From: Zopfochytrium polystomum | Taxonomy: Eukaryota > Chytridiomycota > Chytridiomycetes > Chytridiales > Chytridiaceae | Assembly (NCBI GenBank): GCA_025765615.1 | Contig: JAIVFJ010000097.1 | Coordinates: 1 to 64,000 of the forward strand | DNA: 64,000 nt | Direction of reading: 5' to 3' | Shown here: one piece after another, positions 52,044 to 63,784 of the stretch | Numbering within the stretch: position 1 is the first letter of the stretch | Layout of the letters: the number at the start of each line of letters is the position of its first letter | Made by a program: the position numbers and the translations under genes | The notes under the pieces: generated by a model | What the model was told of the DNA's origin: nothing | The model's input: only the letters and a program-made list of their open reading frames with translations | The model's database searches: none

Positions 52044-53030
52044 CAGGACTGCCTGCACCCCTTAGTCAGCTATGTTGACGAGCCCTGTGTCTAGCACACC
52101 ACCCTCAACACCACCACCCCTCCCTTGCTTCGCAACTTGGAACATCTGTCACACCTTCTCCGCCAAGGCAGCATCTATCTCCCACTGGCTCGATCACACC
52201 AAAAGCACCATATTTGCCATTCAAGAAACTGGCTCTGACACAGAGGCCATCCAGTCCATTTGTCGCATCACTAAGAATTTTGCTAAGAGCCGGGCTGACC
52301 ATGCCTTTTCTGGTGCCAGACCAAGTGCGGACTCTGCTTCATTCTGGCGTTTGTCAACGACCTTCCGCTCTTTGGCCACACTGCTGCCGTCAAGGAGGCT
52401 GTTGCAGACCTCAAGACGGAGTTCAAGCTTCAAGAGTTGGGAAAACCCAGCTACATTCTCTCAATGGAAGTACATTGCAGTTCAAACTTCACAACACTCC
52501 AACAGACTAACTTCCTCTTGCACTTTGAGGCTAAGCACTAACCTGTTACGCTTTGCACTGCACCACTCAAGGTAACAACCAAGCTCACTCCTCGCAACTG
52601 GCACTCCATCGACCAAGTGAGGAGTGTGTTGACAGCACTGAGTACCTCCATGTGATTGGCAGCCTCAACTACCCTGCTACGTCAACAAGGCCAGACCTGG
52701 CACTCAGTGTCAGCTTGCTTGGTTCTCAAGACCCATGCATGTGGCACTGGCACAAGCTACTTGATGTTGTAGGGTATGTCTTCTACCTCCACTGTTGGAC
52801 TTCGCTACAGCTCCGACAGGAACAACCAAGATGTTGGCTATGCTGATGCATCGTAAACTCCTGCCCTGACTGTTGCTTGCAGATAGCATACCTTGTGCTA
52901 TTAGCAGGGAGAGCCATAGCGTGGAAGTCAACAAGATCAGCAACTGTCCCAACTTTGTCCACACGAGCAGAGTACATTGCACTCAGTGGGCTCAGTTGGG
53001 AACTTGATGGTGGGCTCGTCGGGAAACCCT
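52044..53030 (+). pseudogene. Mosaic of a LINE endonuclease fragment and a Ty1/copia RT-RNase H fragment
   Basis: 52120-52330 reads CFATWNICHTFSAKAASI...WLDH...IFAIQETGSD, the start of an APE-type endonuclease (Asn and Glu of the catalytic set visible). Then about 52350-52540 reads FVNDLPLFGHTAAVKEAVAD and ELGKPSYILSMEV, the Ty1/copia RT palm, where the catalytic YVDD has become FVND. 52640-52760 gives VIGSLNYPATSTRPDLALSV and HWHKLLDVVGY, the downstream copia RT region; 52830-52850 gives NQDVGYADAS of RNase H. Numerous stops. The copia part directly abuts the LINE part, so one inserted into the other or they were joined by deletion. Confidence 0.65.
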
Positions 53031-53211
53031 GACCAGAGGAGAGTAGAGTGTGCCAGCCGATCAAAGAAAACGCTTTCATCATGCGCAGTAAATATGCGTT
53101 TGGGCAAGAACAGAAAAAAACGAAAGTGACGTTCGACAAAGAAAATGTTGCCTTTTTTGGAGCTGTGTGGATTTCAGTGCGTTTCTGTGTGTGTCTGTTT
53201 CTCTTTCCGTT

Positions 53212-53213
<2 letters not shown>

Positions 53214-53243
<30 letters not shown>
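53214..53243. repeat. (CT)n tract upstream of the SH3-protein gene
   Basis: (CT)15 on the coding strand just before an ATG at 53246 and 170 bp before the ATG at 53415; more CT-rich sequence lies between. Confidence 0.85.
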
Positions 53244-53246
<3 letters not shown>

Positions 53247-53414
53247 TGACCGCATCGAGTAATCCACACGCCTCGCCTCTGTCTCTCCTTGTCTCCCTCG
53301 CGCTCACTGTCGCGCTGCTGTGCTTTCTCTTCTCTCTCTCTCTCTGCCTCTCTCTCTGTCTCTCTCCCTCTCTGTCTTTATCCTTCCCTTTTTTTCTCTC
53401 CCTCTCTCGAAACG

Positions 53415-55511
53415 ATGGCGGCAACGCCAACCGACGCCGCCTCGCGCGTCCCTCCCTTCGTTCTCGACAACTGCCTCTACCTGGACGCACTGACTCCGTA
53501 AGAAGAAGAAGCGGAGCGATCGGATTGCATAGCGCGATAGCGTGATAGCGTGATACTGTGATAGCCAGAGAGAGTGATGAGGAGAGACAGTGATGAGGAG
53601 AGATCTGAGAGGGAATGAGAAGGCATCCTATTCATCAACCGCGGCGCAAGTTTGGTATTTAATACTTGATCTTTTTCTCTCGCTAGCTGCGGAAACGACT
53701 ACTATGGCTATCCCGTGGCCCTCAATTACGGCGGCACCTTCTCCGATTATGGAGGTTTTGTTCAGCTCATGAACAACCTTTCTGATCCTACCATAACCGC
53801 CGCGTCGCTTTCTCAGTACTACGGCTGCCAGCAAGGCATCACACTCGATTCGCTAGTCCAGCAGATGCGATACCAGCTCTCCTTCTTCTGCGCACAATAC
53901 GTCTACCGTTCCATCGCCGACGGCAAGTGCGGTGCACCGACATCCTCCGTGCCTGCCGGTGGCGGCCCTGCCGCCTTCCAGCCGCTCGGCCTTCCGGTGT
54001 GCTCCGCCCAGTGCACGTTCGCCGAGCAGTCCCTCACCACGATCATTTCGAACGCCACGCTCTGCCCAAACGCGGCGGCCGCCGCCGACAAGATCCAGCG
54101 GACAAAAACCTTCTGCCTCGAAGAGGCTTCCATCGTCAGAAACAGTGGCGCCTCCGCAACGTGCCTGGCCGCCGTCGCTGCAGAGTCTGCGGCGTGCGGG
54201 TTTCGCTCATCGGCGTTGGCCGCCAGCGGATGCCCCACGTTGACCGGTTCCGACTCGTGCTGCGCGTCGCTGATGGCAGCTTCGGGGTCGTCCGTGGTGA
54301 ACAACGCGACTGGCGGGCCGGGAACTTACTCGTCGGGAGTGAGTGTTGTCGGCATCGCGATTGGATCCGTGTCAGCAGGGCTGGTCATTGGGGCCATCGT
54401 CTTTGCTGTTGTAATGGTCGTCCGCCGGCGGAAGAGGGAAACTCAATACCAAGAGGATTCGATTGGAAAGCACGTTGTGGGATCGGGCGGTGCTCAGTAT
54501 TCCGGCGATCAGCAGCCGGGACAGTACGCGCAGTATGGACAGTACCCGCAGAACCTGCAACCGGAACAGCTGCAACAACAGCAGATGCTGCAACAGCAAC
54601 AACTCCAATTACAACAACAGTACTACGCGCAGCAACCTTACTTGGAACACCCTTTCGGCCAAGGGCAGCTTTCTCCGCAGCTTCAGGCTCAGGCTGGGCG
54701 ACCCATCGCGCTTGAGTCTGGAAGCGAAGCAAGCTCGGCAGCCCCGTACCGTGCTGCGGACCCAGTGACGCCGCCTGCGCCCAGTGCAACGCGCGGTTTC
54801 GGCCAGAACGCACCTCTTCCTCCGCTCCCCAGCCCGTTTCCGCAACCCACAACGCAGCAACCTACGCAACCTCAGCAGCAGCACCAGAGTCTGTACAGTG
54901 ATCACCACCAATCGGCAGCAAGCCTTTCGCTCACTGCGCCGTCTGCTCACGCCTCGACGGTCTACTCGTCGCCACTATCACCGCGCGACACTGTCAGCAC
55001 AGCCAACGCCGCCGCCGTGGCGGCGGCGGTCGCAGCGGTAGCGTTTGGCACTGGTGCTACCGCGGGAGCCGAAGCAAGTAAATCAAGCGCCAAAGAAGAG
55101 GTGGGGGAAGGCGGAGGAGGAGGCGAAGGAGAAGGCGGAGACGCGCCGACGTTGCTCGGGCTCCCCGAGGGGACCGAGCTCCGCGTGATCTTTCCATACG
55201 CGGCGGCTCTCCCCGACGAGCTGACGCTGACGTCGGGCAGCGTGATCCGGCTGCTGCGGTCGTTCGACGACGGGTGGGCGCTGGGGCTCGACCCGGCGAC
55301 GGGCAGGCAGGGCGCGTTCCCGGTGGTCTGCGTGGCGCCCGTCGACGAGCTAGATTCCGGGACCGACGGTAGCAGGCCCGCTAGCCTGTCCGTGTCGTCG
55401 CAGTCGGCGCCGCGCCGCTCGATGGGCGAGCTGTCGTCCGGCGACGAGATGCGGTTTTCGAAGCGGACCTCGAGCTTTTTGGGCTCTGTCGGTGGGAGCG
55501 AGGGCCTCTAG
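53415..55511 (+). CDS. Single-pass membrane protein with Cys-rich ectodomain and C-terminal SH3 domain, two exons
   Basis: Exon 1 53415-53497, intron 53498-53686 (189 bp, GTAAGA...CGCTAG), exon 2 53687-55511; 635 residues from ATG 53415. The ectodomain has about 14 cysteines (e.g. NYYG-type CGNDYYGY, YYGCQQG, FFCAQY, LPVCSAQCTF, TFCLEE, SDSCCAS). One membrane span follows (VGIAIGSVSAGLVIGAIVFAVVMVV) with a basic stop (RRRKRE). The cytoplasmic part is Gln-rich (about residues 315-350), then Pro/Ser-rich, and ends with an SH3 domain (LRVIFPYAAALPDELTL...DDGWALGLD...GAFPVVCV, about 520-580). This layout recalls fungal surface sensors or adaptors with SH3 tails. No signal peptide follows ATG 53415; a strongly hydrophobic leader is encoded just upstream but out of frame (see findings). 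Confidence 0.85.
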
Positions 55512-55822
55512 ACTTTGGTCGTGTTGGATGGAGAGCAGCATGGGGTTGATTGGGAGTCTCGTGCTCTTTTCTTTCCAGGTCAGCTATCCCTTTTCTTGCG
55601 AGATCTCTCTGTCAGAGTCTGCTCTTCGTCGCCACTTTTTCTTCGTCCTTGTTATTCTTCTTATTCTTCCTTTACCACGGCAACGTCTACAACTACCACT
55701 GCCTTCACGGCTTTTTCTTTGCTGCCCTCGAGCTGTCGCAAAAACAACATACAGTTTTTAATAGATTCCAAGGTCTCGCTCTCTCTCTCTCTCTCTGCTC
55801 TCTCTGCCTCTCTCTCTCTCAC

Positions 55823-55825
<3 letters not shown>

Positions 55826-55856
<31 letters not shown>
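55826..55856. repeat. (CT)n tract upstream of the BAR-PH gene
   Basis: (CT)15-16 on the coding strand, about 260 bp before the ATG at 56117, in a generally CT-rich leader. Confidence 0.85.
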
Positions 55857-55859
<3 letters not shown>

Positions 55860-56116
55860 CTGCCAAACGATCTCTGTCTCCGCCCGCGGACGATAAACGC
55901 CAACCAACCATTCCGCCGCCCTCCGCCCTCCGCCACAGCCGTCTTTCCCAACGGGCTGACGCCAACGCCGCCGCCGCCGACACTGCCCCCAGCGAGGACC
56001 ACCCACACGCACGGCGTCGAGTGGACTCGCCTCCCTCAACGCCGCCGCACCTCCCGCCCCCACCGAGGGAAGCAGGCGCCGCACGGCGTCGGCGACCCCC
56101 ACCTCCACCGCGCAGC

Positions 56117-58982
56117 ATGTCGCTTAGCGGCAGCAGCACTGGGAGCTCAGCCAGCACCACCACCACCACCACCACCACCACCACCACCTCCAGTAGCAGC
56201 AGCGGCGGCGGCAGCAGAAGCAGGCCAACCACCGGCGGCGGCGGCGGTGGCATGGCCGTCGCTGCAACCACCCTCTCCAACTTCGCCAACAGCACTGGTG
56301 CCGGAGGCGGCTCTGGGGCCTCTGATTCCGTTCGTCCTTCGTCCTCGTCCTCCTCGTCCTCCTTGGCCAACCTCCCACCGGACCTGGAGGATCCCGCCGC
56401 CGCCGCTTTTGCAAGAGACTTGCCGCCGTCGCGGCTGTTTGCCTCCGATCTCGCTGATGCCTCCTTTCCCGCAACCGTCACGGCCGCCAACGGGCACCAC
56501 TCGGCCACATCGTTAGACCGCTACCCTTCAGAGGACACCCGCGTCACCGACCCGGAAAAGGACGATGAAAGTGAAGCCTTCGGGAGACCGGGATCAGCGG
56601 CTGGTCGCCCAGCCACGGGTTTGGCGGACGACGACGGACTCAGCGCTCCGTTCGCGAGGAACCCGACATTTGGACTGGTTCCGCTCAGCGCTACAGAGGT
56701 GGGTTTGGTTTATCTCCCTTGACTGCCTTTTCTCCACCCGATCCCTCTGGCTCTCTTCATTGCAATGCCTTCTCCCCTGGACGCCTGCTGTATGGGACCA
56801 AACGGCGTTTCGCGTCGGAAAAGCCTTTTCCCATCCGTCCGTCTGGCCAGGCCACTTTGCTGCTGCTTCCGCCAACCGCGCCGCTGAACAGCCTTTCTCG
56901 CCTTCGGGCGCCAGGCATATCGAGATCGTCTGAAGGGTTGGGTGGAAATCGTGAAGCGCCTCGTGGCCCACTTCGAGGTCCTCCTCGACCAGGAAAAGCG
57001 ACTGGCCGATTCATATGCGAAAGCGATCAAGGACTTGGGCACACCCGTCCTGCTAAAGGGAGTCCCGGTTTTTGACGAAGATGAAACCATGCAGGTAAGA
57101 CGTTTCACAAAACGAGCCAAAGCGAATCCCCTCAAACTGTCTCATGCCTGTGTCATGGACAGGTGCTGTTCCATAACATCTTCGATTGCCACAGTGAACG
57201 TGCGGCGCAGCACCATCAGGCTGCCGCAACCATCGAGACCCAGACTCTTCCGAACCTGCGCTCGCTCCTCATTGAAGTGAAGAAAAAGGCGGCCGGCACC
57301 GAGAAGGAATGGGTTACGCTGGACAAAGAACTGGCGAAAGATCGCGAGACGTTTGTTAAGCTCACAAACCAGTTCCAAGCTACGCTGGACAGGCAAAAGT
57401 GGATATCCCAGGCCAGCCTCGACATTGATGGGTCAATGGGGAGTGAAGAGGATCTTTTTCGAGACGTGGCCCAGAAGGATCCGTGGCTGGCTAACATGTG
57501 TGGGTGCTTCACTTTTTTTTCACTGCCATCGGTATAGTTTTTCTGACGAAACGTGCGGCAGTCGTGAAGCGATTTGCACGGAACCTACTGGCGAAGCAGA
57601 ACGCCACGCGCCAAGCTGTTTTGAGCCAGCAAGCGAGCATACAAGTATTCGAGCAAGTAGTTATCCAGCACCTTCGGGACATTCTGTCTGGTTGGTTTTC
57701 AATCAAGTCTCGCGCCCTGCAATCCCAGAAAGAGGCCTTTTCCCAGCTGAACGGCAGCCTAGATGGCGTGGATCCGAAACTTGACTGGTCACTCTTTCGA
57801 GAACGCCGCCGTGACGTTGTCATCAACCCTGATGACCCAGCGGCGGTCGCAGATCTTAAAGAGGGTGACATTTCGTACGAAGGCCGTGACGATCCGAGAA
57901 CGCTGATCGTGAAAGAGGGCGTCCTCTGGCGCAGCATCCCCGGCGTCCTGCGAAACAGGGGCCACACTCCAGGCATTTACGTTCTCACGGCATCTGGCCA
58001 CCTGCACGGCTTCCATCCACCAAACGGACTTCCGGGACTCAATCAGGATGGCGTGGATGGGAGCTCTCAGGGCAGCCAACCGCCAAATCAGTCAATTTCG
58101 GCCTCCTCCTCCGACCTTCCTTCCGCCGTCGATCTCGTCATGGTCGCCGATCCGGACCTTAGCATCCAACTTTTCGAAGCATCCATTGCACCGCTTCGCT
58201 CGGACCCTCGCGATCCACCGGACGAGTTTTCTGTAACTGAAAAGCCCTCGGGATCTTTCCTCCTCGCTTCCGCGCGACGGCACCGCCTCCGCGCTGCCAC
58301 CGCTGACCAGTCAGAATTCTGGTGCGACCTAATTACCTCCCTTGCCAAGCCGCCTGTGCCGCGCAGAACGTCAGCGGCGTCGGTGGATGGGGTCGCAGTT
58401 GCAGCAGCTTCTGCGTCGGCAAAGCGAAGGTCGGTTCCGAGCGGGGTGGGTGGCATAGGAGGCGGCGGCAGCGTAGGGGTCATTGGCGCTGCACGGAGAC
58501 CTGTTAGCGTGGTCGGCGGACCCGGCACCGCAACGGGAGCGGCCGCAGCCCGACCGAAGCGCGCGTCGACGCGGAGCACAAACGGCTCGCCGCCTCCACC
58601 TCCTTCTGGAGCGAGGAGCGGCGGGCCGCGACCCCCGCCCGTGCGCCGATCATCTGCAGCGGCGTCTGCAGACCCGCTGGCACGGCACGCCGGCTCGAAC
58701 GAAGCCCCCTCCCAGCCTCTAGGAGGTGGTGGCGTCGATTTCGTCGACGATTCGGTCGGACGGTTTGGCGCACGGCGGCCACCTGCCGATCTCGTTGCGA
58801 AGCGCGAGATGATTCTAGGAGGCGGCAGCGACGGGCACGATGCGGATTCCGCAGGCTCCGCGAGCCCCTTTGTGCCGGGAAGGTTCGACCGCGGTCGATC
58901 GGGAGGATGGGGGCAAGTTCATGACGACGGTCTAACGCAAAATGCGTGGGACGATGGAGCGCAGGCCGCATGGGGGTCGTAA
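56117..58982 (+). CDS. SLM1-like: BAR-PH domain protein, Slm1/Slm2-like TORC2 effector (putative), four exons
   Basis: Exons 56117-56698, 56915-57094, 57163-57499 and 57538-58982; introns 216, 68 and 38 bp. Phases agree and give 847 residues. Residues 1-190 are Ser/Thr/Gly-rich and disordered. From about 195 an F-BAR-like helical domain runs AYRDRLKGWVEIVKRLVAHFEVLL...LADSYAKAIKDLG, then HNIFDCHSERAAQHHQ..., to FSQLNGSLDG. A PH domain follows (about 485-600): YEGRDDPRTLIVKEGVLWRS and GIYVLTASGHLHGFHPPNG, resembling the Slm1/Slm2 and Ask10/Rgc PH core. In yeast Slm proteins bind PI(4,5)P2 at eisosomes and relay membrane stress to TORC2. The C-terminus is Pro/Ala/Gly-rich and disordered. The 38-bp third intron (GTGGGT...GTATAG) is the shortest in the window but is required to keep frame. 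Confidence 0.8.
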
Positions 58983-60304
58983 AGCTCTTTCAATGAGTTT
59001 AAGTGAAAACAAAAGACCTTTCGGCCAAGGCTGCCCTCTCTCTTTAAATTTCGTTCCAATCCACGTCCCAGCCATTGCAAGATGTGTCATGCATCTTTAT
59101 GGTGTTTCACTTGTCGCTTCTGTTTGGAATCGTTTAACCTATCAGAAAGGACCATGAAAGTAGTTACTCCTCATCCTGCGGTTTTCGGGTTGCGTTGTGG
59201 GAACTGCAGCATCAACGCATTGCACAGAACATCTCCAGCGACGATGAAATTTTTTTGGTAGGGAATGGGAGCATTTGAATGGCTGGTCATCGTCTGAAAT
59301 TTAGGAAACAGCGAAGTCGAATAGACATCACAATATAGAAGTTCTGTGTTCTGGACGATGACAACAACAACAAAAAAAAAACAAAAAAAAAACAGCAAGA
59401 TGCTCATAAAATCGTGACGAATTGATTTTGGTAGGTGGTGCTCAACAGCACTGCGAGCAATGAAGTGGCGTACTCATAAAGAACCAGAATAATACCAGGG
59501 GTTTGAACTTTAAATCCTTGTAGTTTTTGGACAGGTAACTACTACTTCGGTGGATTCCAATGTTTCTGTGGAAACCCGGGACTCCTTGCAGAGAACCTAC
59601 GTTCCCGCCCAAGACAATCTCTAGCTGTGCACGCGTGTGCACAAGGACGGTGTTAATAAATGATGCGGGGATGAATAGTGAAAGAAAGTCGTTTGGGATA
59701 GAACATGTAGAGCGACATTCCTTCCACTCTGGCAAACGCTGACGCCACACCGATTGGTGGAAGTCACAGTTTTCGAGCCTGATGGTAAGACCTACTTTGT
59801 TGTTCCCCCTTACTAGACACTTCAGCTAGATTTGACGAAACTTCGTGCAATTTCAAATTTTCTGTACAGTAAGCGATTGTCTTTTCCATTGTGAAAAATG
59901 ACTTCCCATGAGGTTGATTCACATGCAGGAAGGGGAGAGGAAAAGTAATAAGTCTGCAAAACTTCTTACCACTGTCGAAAGCATTTCTGCTGTTTGCTAT
60001 ATAACACAGCTGCTGTGAAAAGCATAATCCCCGCAGGTAGTAGAATAGGCTGTCCAGATCAATTTGCACGTTTTGCAAAAATACGCTAATGCATAGCAGA
60101 TAAGTGTAGCACTATACTGATAAGTATAGCAATGTACTGATCCAAACTGGTTATGATTCTGACATTGTGTAACAAAACAAGCCATCACACTGACTGGGCG
60201 GGACGAAGGAGGCGGCACTTTGCCCTGAAACGAAATAACAATGAAGAAACCTCCAGCCAACGTCCCAAACAAACCAACATATGTAAGATCTCCTCTTCAT
60301 CTTC
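58983..60304. other. Intergenic, no supported gene
   Basis: 3' flank of the BAR-PH gene, then AT-rich spacer with an A-rich run near 59368-59395. Open frames are short and lack support. Confidence 0.55.
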
Positions 60305-60305
60305 A

Positions 60306-60400
60306 GGGGCTCATCTATAGTCAAGTGGCAAAAGGGATAAGACACATCTTTAAGATGGGAAGCTCCTGGTTATTAGCAGCCAGTACCCTGGATTCAGCTC
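60306..60400 (+). repeat. tRNA-like relic or SINE head
   Basis: TAGTCAAGTGG (60318-60328) is a perfect pol III A box. A stem-like ACATCTTTAAGATGG follows where an anticodon arm would be, and CTGGATTCAGCTC (about 60388) is a degenerate B box. Overall about 95 bp of tRNA-like layout, unlikely to fold as a functional tRNA. Confidence 0.4.
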
Positions 60401-60562
60401 AAACTCAACAAAGATGGATGCTGTGGTTCAGTTCTGTCTTATTCAAGGACAACTAGACCAAGTGGAGTTGCTCAGCATCAGCAAAAAAATGGGTCCCATC
60501 AGCCTGCATCTGATCTCACCAGAGGCACGCCAATGGGCAATGCAGAGCGCCGTATTGACGGA

Positions 60563-60868
60563 TGTCAGGAACAGGGCAGGACAGGACAAGGCAGACAAGG
60601 AACTGAGAGGAGTGATGATTGTATTGGAAACAATAATTCACTTGAGGATGGGACAGGTCCCCCATCCCCTTTTATACCTCTTGAGAGTGTTCCTTGTCAA
60701 GACTCAAAGAAAGTTCCAGAAAGAGCAATTAGTAATACAATGATACCAATGATACCAATGACAACAAGACAAGTCAGGAAAGCAAAGAAGGTTCCAGAAG
60801 GTTCCACAAGGTTCCATTAAGGAATGTTCTTGAAGGTTCCAGAGGTTTCCAGAGGGTGATTCATAACA
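60563..60868 (-). repeat. Solo LTR, older copy, imperfect TSD
   Basis: 306 bp, minus strand, TGTCAGG...CATAACA on the plus strand. Flanks are ACGGA and ACGAG, not a perfect duplication. Small deletions relative to the 308-bp form, yet the four-unit heat-shock element (GGAAC CTTCA AGAAC ATTCC in LTR sense) is still perfect. Confidence 0.9.
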
Positions 60869-60974
60869 ACGAGGCACGATGCACCGTTCGAAAATGCGAT
60901 GCTATCAAAATTCAGGGATGCATCCGCGAATTGGCAATGCTGCATCTAGTAGAGAGGAAATTATCAACTCATTT

Positions 60975-61045
60975 TCGCACTGGGATTCGAACGACAACCT
61001 ATTGCCAAATATTTAACTGGTGTTCATCCAGTCACTTACCAATAC
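60975..61045 (-). repeat. tRNA-like relic (perfect B box)
   Basis: On the minus strand GTTCGAATC (plus 60984-60992) is a perfect B box inside a T-arm-like GGTTGTCGTTCGAATCCCAG. No good A box upstream, so a truncated SINE or tRNA fragment. Confidence 0.35.
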
Positions 61046-61262
61046 ACAACAAGTTCGTTCTTACCGTTCGAAATCAATTTTTTAGAGATTCAGTGACTAG
61101 TAATACTTGTGAGTCAGTGACAGAAAGTGGAAGTTTTACTTGGTTTCAACAGACACACACGTGCACACACACACACACACTCACTCACACATACATACAG
61201 AGGCACTCATGCACACTCCAATAGTACTAAGTCTGTCATCTTGCAAGTTGTAAGTCTGTCTT

Positions 61263-61405
61263 CTCTGAGTGAGTGGGTAGAAGGAGTACGGTAAATGAGT
61301 CTGCATGGGCAATGATTCACTCTCAGCATTGTGAAATGTGAAGAAGCTTCAGGTCCCTCTTAAGCCTCCTGCTCCTAACTGGTTAGCTCCCTCTAACACA
61401 AACAA
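61263..61405 (+). repeat. Dispersed repeat D, short copy
   Basis: Shares its start (CTGAGTGAGTGGGTAGAAGG) and end (CCTCCTGCTCCTAAC...CCTCTAACACAAAC) with 45858-46259. Confidence 0.4.
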
Positions 61406-61477
61406 CAAGAAGATCTAGTTTGTGAATTTCTCCATCTATTCTGTCTTTACAAAGGGCACTTCCCCCTTCTCCTTCAC

Positions 61478-61496
61478 TCACACACACACAAACACA

Positions 61497-61571
<75 letters not shown>
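61478..61571. repeat. Compound (AC)n(TC)n microsatellite
   Basis: An AC-rich tract of about 55 bp is followed directly by about 38 bp of TC units. Confidence 0.9.
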
Positions 61572-63300
61572 ACTCACTTGCAGGCAATGTCTCCAGGTCT
61601 CACTGAGCGCTAGTAATGTTTGTTTATTGGTGAGGATTTTGTGGCCTCCTATCTCAGTGCTGATGGCGCACTCTCTCTTCCTTATCCTTACTATTTTGAG
61701 AGGTTTTTAAATTTGAAGTTTTCTTTTTCCTTGAAGGTATTTTCTGGCATTCGGAATATCTTCTTCTTCCTGCCTGACATTTTCTGTGGTGGTTATTCAG
61801 GTTCTGGGCATTTGGCTGCATTAGTCTTTGTCCTTTGGTTCATTTCTGTGGTTTGCAGTCCAACTAGGGGTGGAGCATAAACTTTGCTCAACGGTTTCCC
61901 TCTATATCGGGATCTGACCCTTCACTCTGCCTTTTCATTTACCCTCCTTCCCTATTTTTACCTATCCTACCCTCCCCTCTTCGCATGTAAGTGGGACTGA
62001 TTGCCATTGAGGGCCGACATTCTACTTGCTGCTGAACGGCCATAGGTGGGCGTACCTTTTTCATTTGCGAAATGAGCTTAAGGGGAGGCCTTGTGTGTCC
62101 TGTGGTGGGCGGTTCAACCCTCTTGAGCAAGGGCTGCCTACTCTGCTTGGACTGAACAGACAGCCGACCAAAGACAGAACAAGAACAACCCCCCTCACCT
62201 GTGACAAGGGTGCCTTGCGAGTCCTTGCCGTATGAGACACAGGTTTCACCAGTGGCAGGAAAATCTGTTCGCAGTGGGAAACTTGATGATTAGTCTGAAT
62301 AGTTAGTCTGCATGGTAGAAAAATTTAGAAATATTATGGAAACAACCGGAATCGATCCCTCCTTCAGATAGGTCATGTGTAATATATAAAATATGTGATG
62401 AATTATATGTTGCATAGTAAAGTAAGAGCATGTTGAGAACCTAAACTATGGCCAACACCTTATGTGAGATACTTGAGAATCTCATACATGCTCTAGTTTC
62501 AACCTTAGCCCAGGGTGAGGAGATTTAGAGAGCACAGTCACAAAAGCCATTGGTTGCAACAAAATGGACAAGAGCTCGCAAGTCGCTTATTGGTTAAAGA
62601 CTTCACTCTGTAGGTACTCGCCAGTACACTCTGTAAAAGACTAAGTACTCGCTACCACTCGCCGCACTCCACAACTGGCTCCCGACTGGCACAGTCCAAA
62701 CAACAACAAAGTACCCTTCCCAAATCAAGAGTGCGTGAAGATTTGTCGTGGTTAATTGGAGTGTAAGGAGGAGGCAGCAAGAAACTTGTCTTTCAACAGA
62801 GAGTATATTATTGTTGTATTGCACCAACATCAGGGTACTGGTCCTTACAACAAGGAGTTCTCCGTCATTGAGGACTGGACTTTTCCCCAAATTTCTATCA
62901 CCAAATTTCTGCTGAACTATTCTTTCGCCCGCTCTTCATTTGGCCACGTCCACGTCATTTATAGCCCATGATTGTTACAGCCCCGGTTGTCAATGCAACG
63001 GCCGTGGATACGACCCCCTGCAGCCCTTAATGCCGCCTCCGCTCTTCCCCTGTGAAAAGCGCGTGCACAACCACGTGAACCCTCCCTGTCAGTATTGGCG
63101 GCATCCGCTGGACCATCTGCGCTGACCCGGCGATGAAAGTAAGTATGATGGAGGGGTTGAAGAGAGAGCGAGTGAAGTGCGCTAATTCCCCCCACTTTCC
63201 ACCTTCGTGACAGAGCGAAAATGTGCCGTTTTGTTGGTGAGAAACGGCTCTGAAGGCTTTTTTCTTACTTCCGTTCCTTGCTCCACCGCTGGTTGATTGA
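61572..63300. other. Interval without a supported gene
   Basis: AT-rich to 62500, then a possible 5' edge of dispersed repeat B near 62507 (AGCCCAGGGTGAGG). At 62960-63140 a frame with two stops reads IVTAPVVNATAVDTTPCSP and SIGGIRWTICADPAMK before a GTAAGT; it could be a decayed exon but no family is recognised. Confidence 0.35.
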
Positions 63301-63784
63301 GACCATGCAGGTAAGGTCTTATTTGAGCACATTGCAAGCGCAGAACCCCAGCAGGTAAGCTGTATCGCTTCTGGGACGACTTTCGTCACCCTCACGTCCA
63401 TGTGCTGGCGGGTTCCTTTGGCTTCTTCAACAACCAGGTACACAGCACAGTCGTTGTCACTCCTAACGTCGCGTAAGTCGCTTTCACCCTCCTATTCTTC
63501 TAAGTCCTTTCGCACTGCCTGTCTCACCGTTCTCCAAACAATGTAACCAGCGTCGCGACGGCTCAATGCACCCTGCCATCAGCGCTCGCCTCTCTCTGAT
63601 GCTTCCACGACCCCCAACAAACCCTGCTTGTTTTGAGCCGCTACCTGGCCCCCCTCACTCTGAATTGACAGTTCCGCTTTAATTCTTCACATTTCTCGTT
63701 CTCTTCCTTGTCTGTGCCCACTCCTTGTTCCCTGCATCTGTGTGTCATTGGGAAAATCCAATAATATTGTTGCGATGTGCGGTG

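Noticed and set aside
55515..56516. 333-residue Pro/Thr-rich open frame ahead of the BAR-PH gene
   Set aside because: Low-complexity shadow crossing the CT tract; the frame from ATG 56117 leads into the BAR domain by valid splicing.
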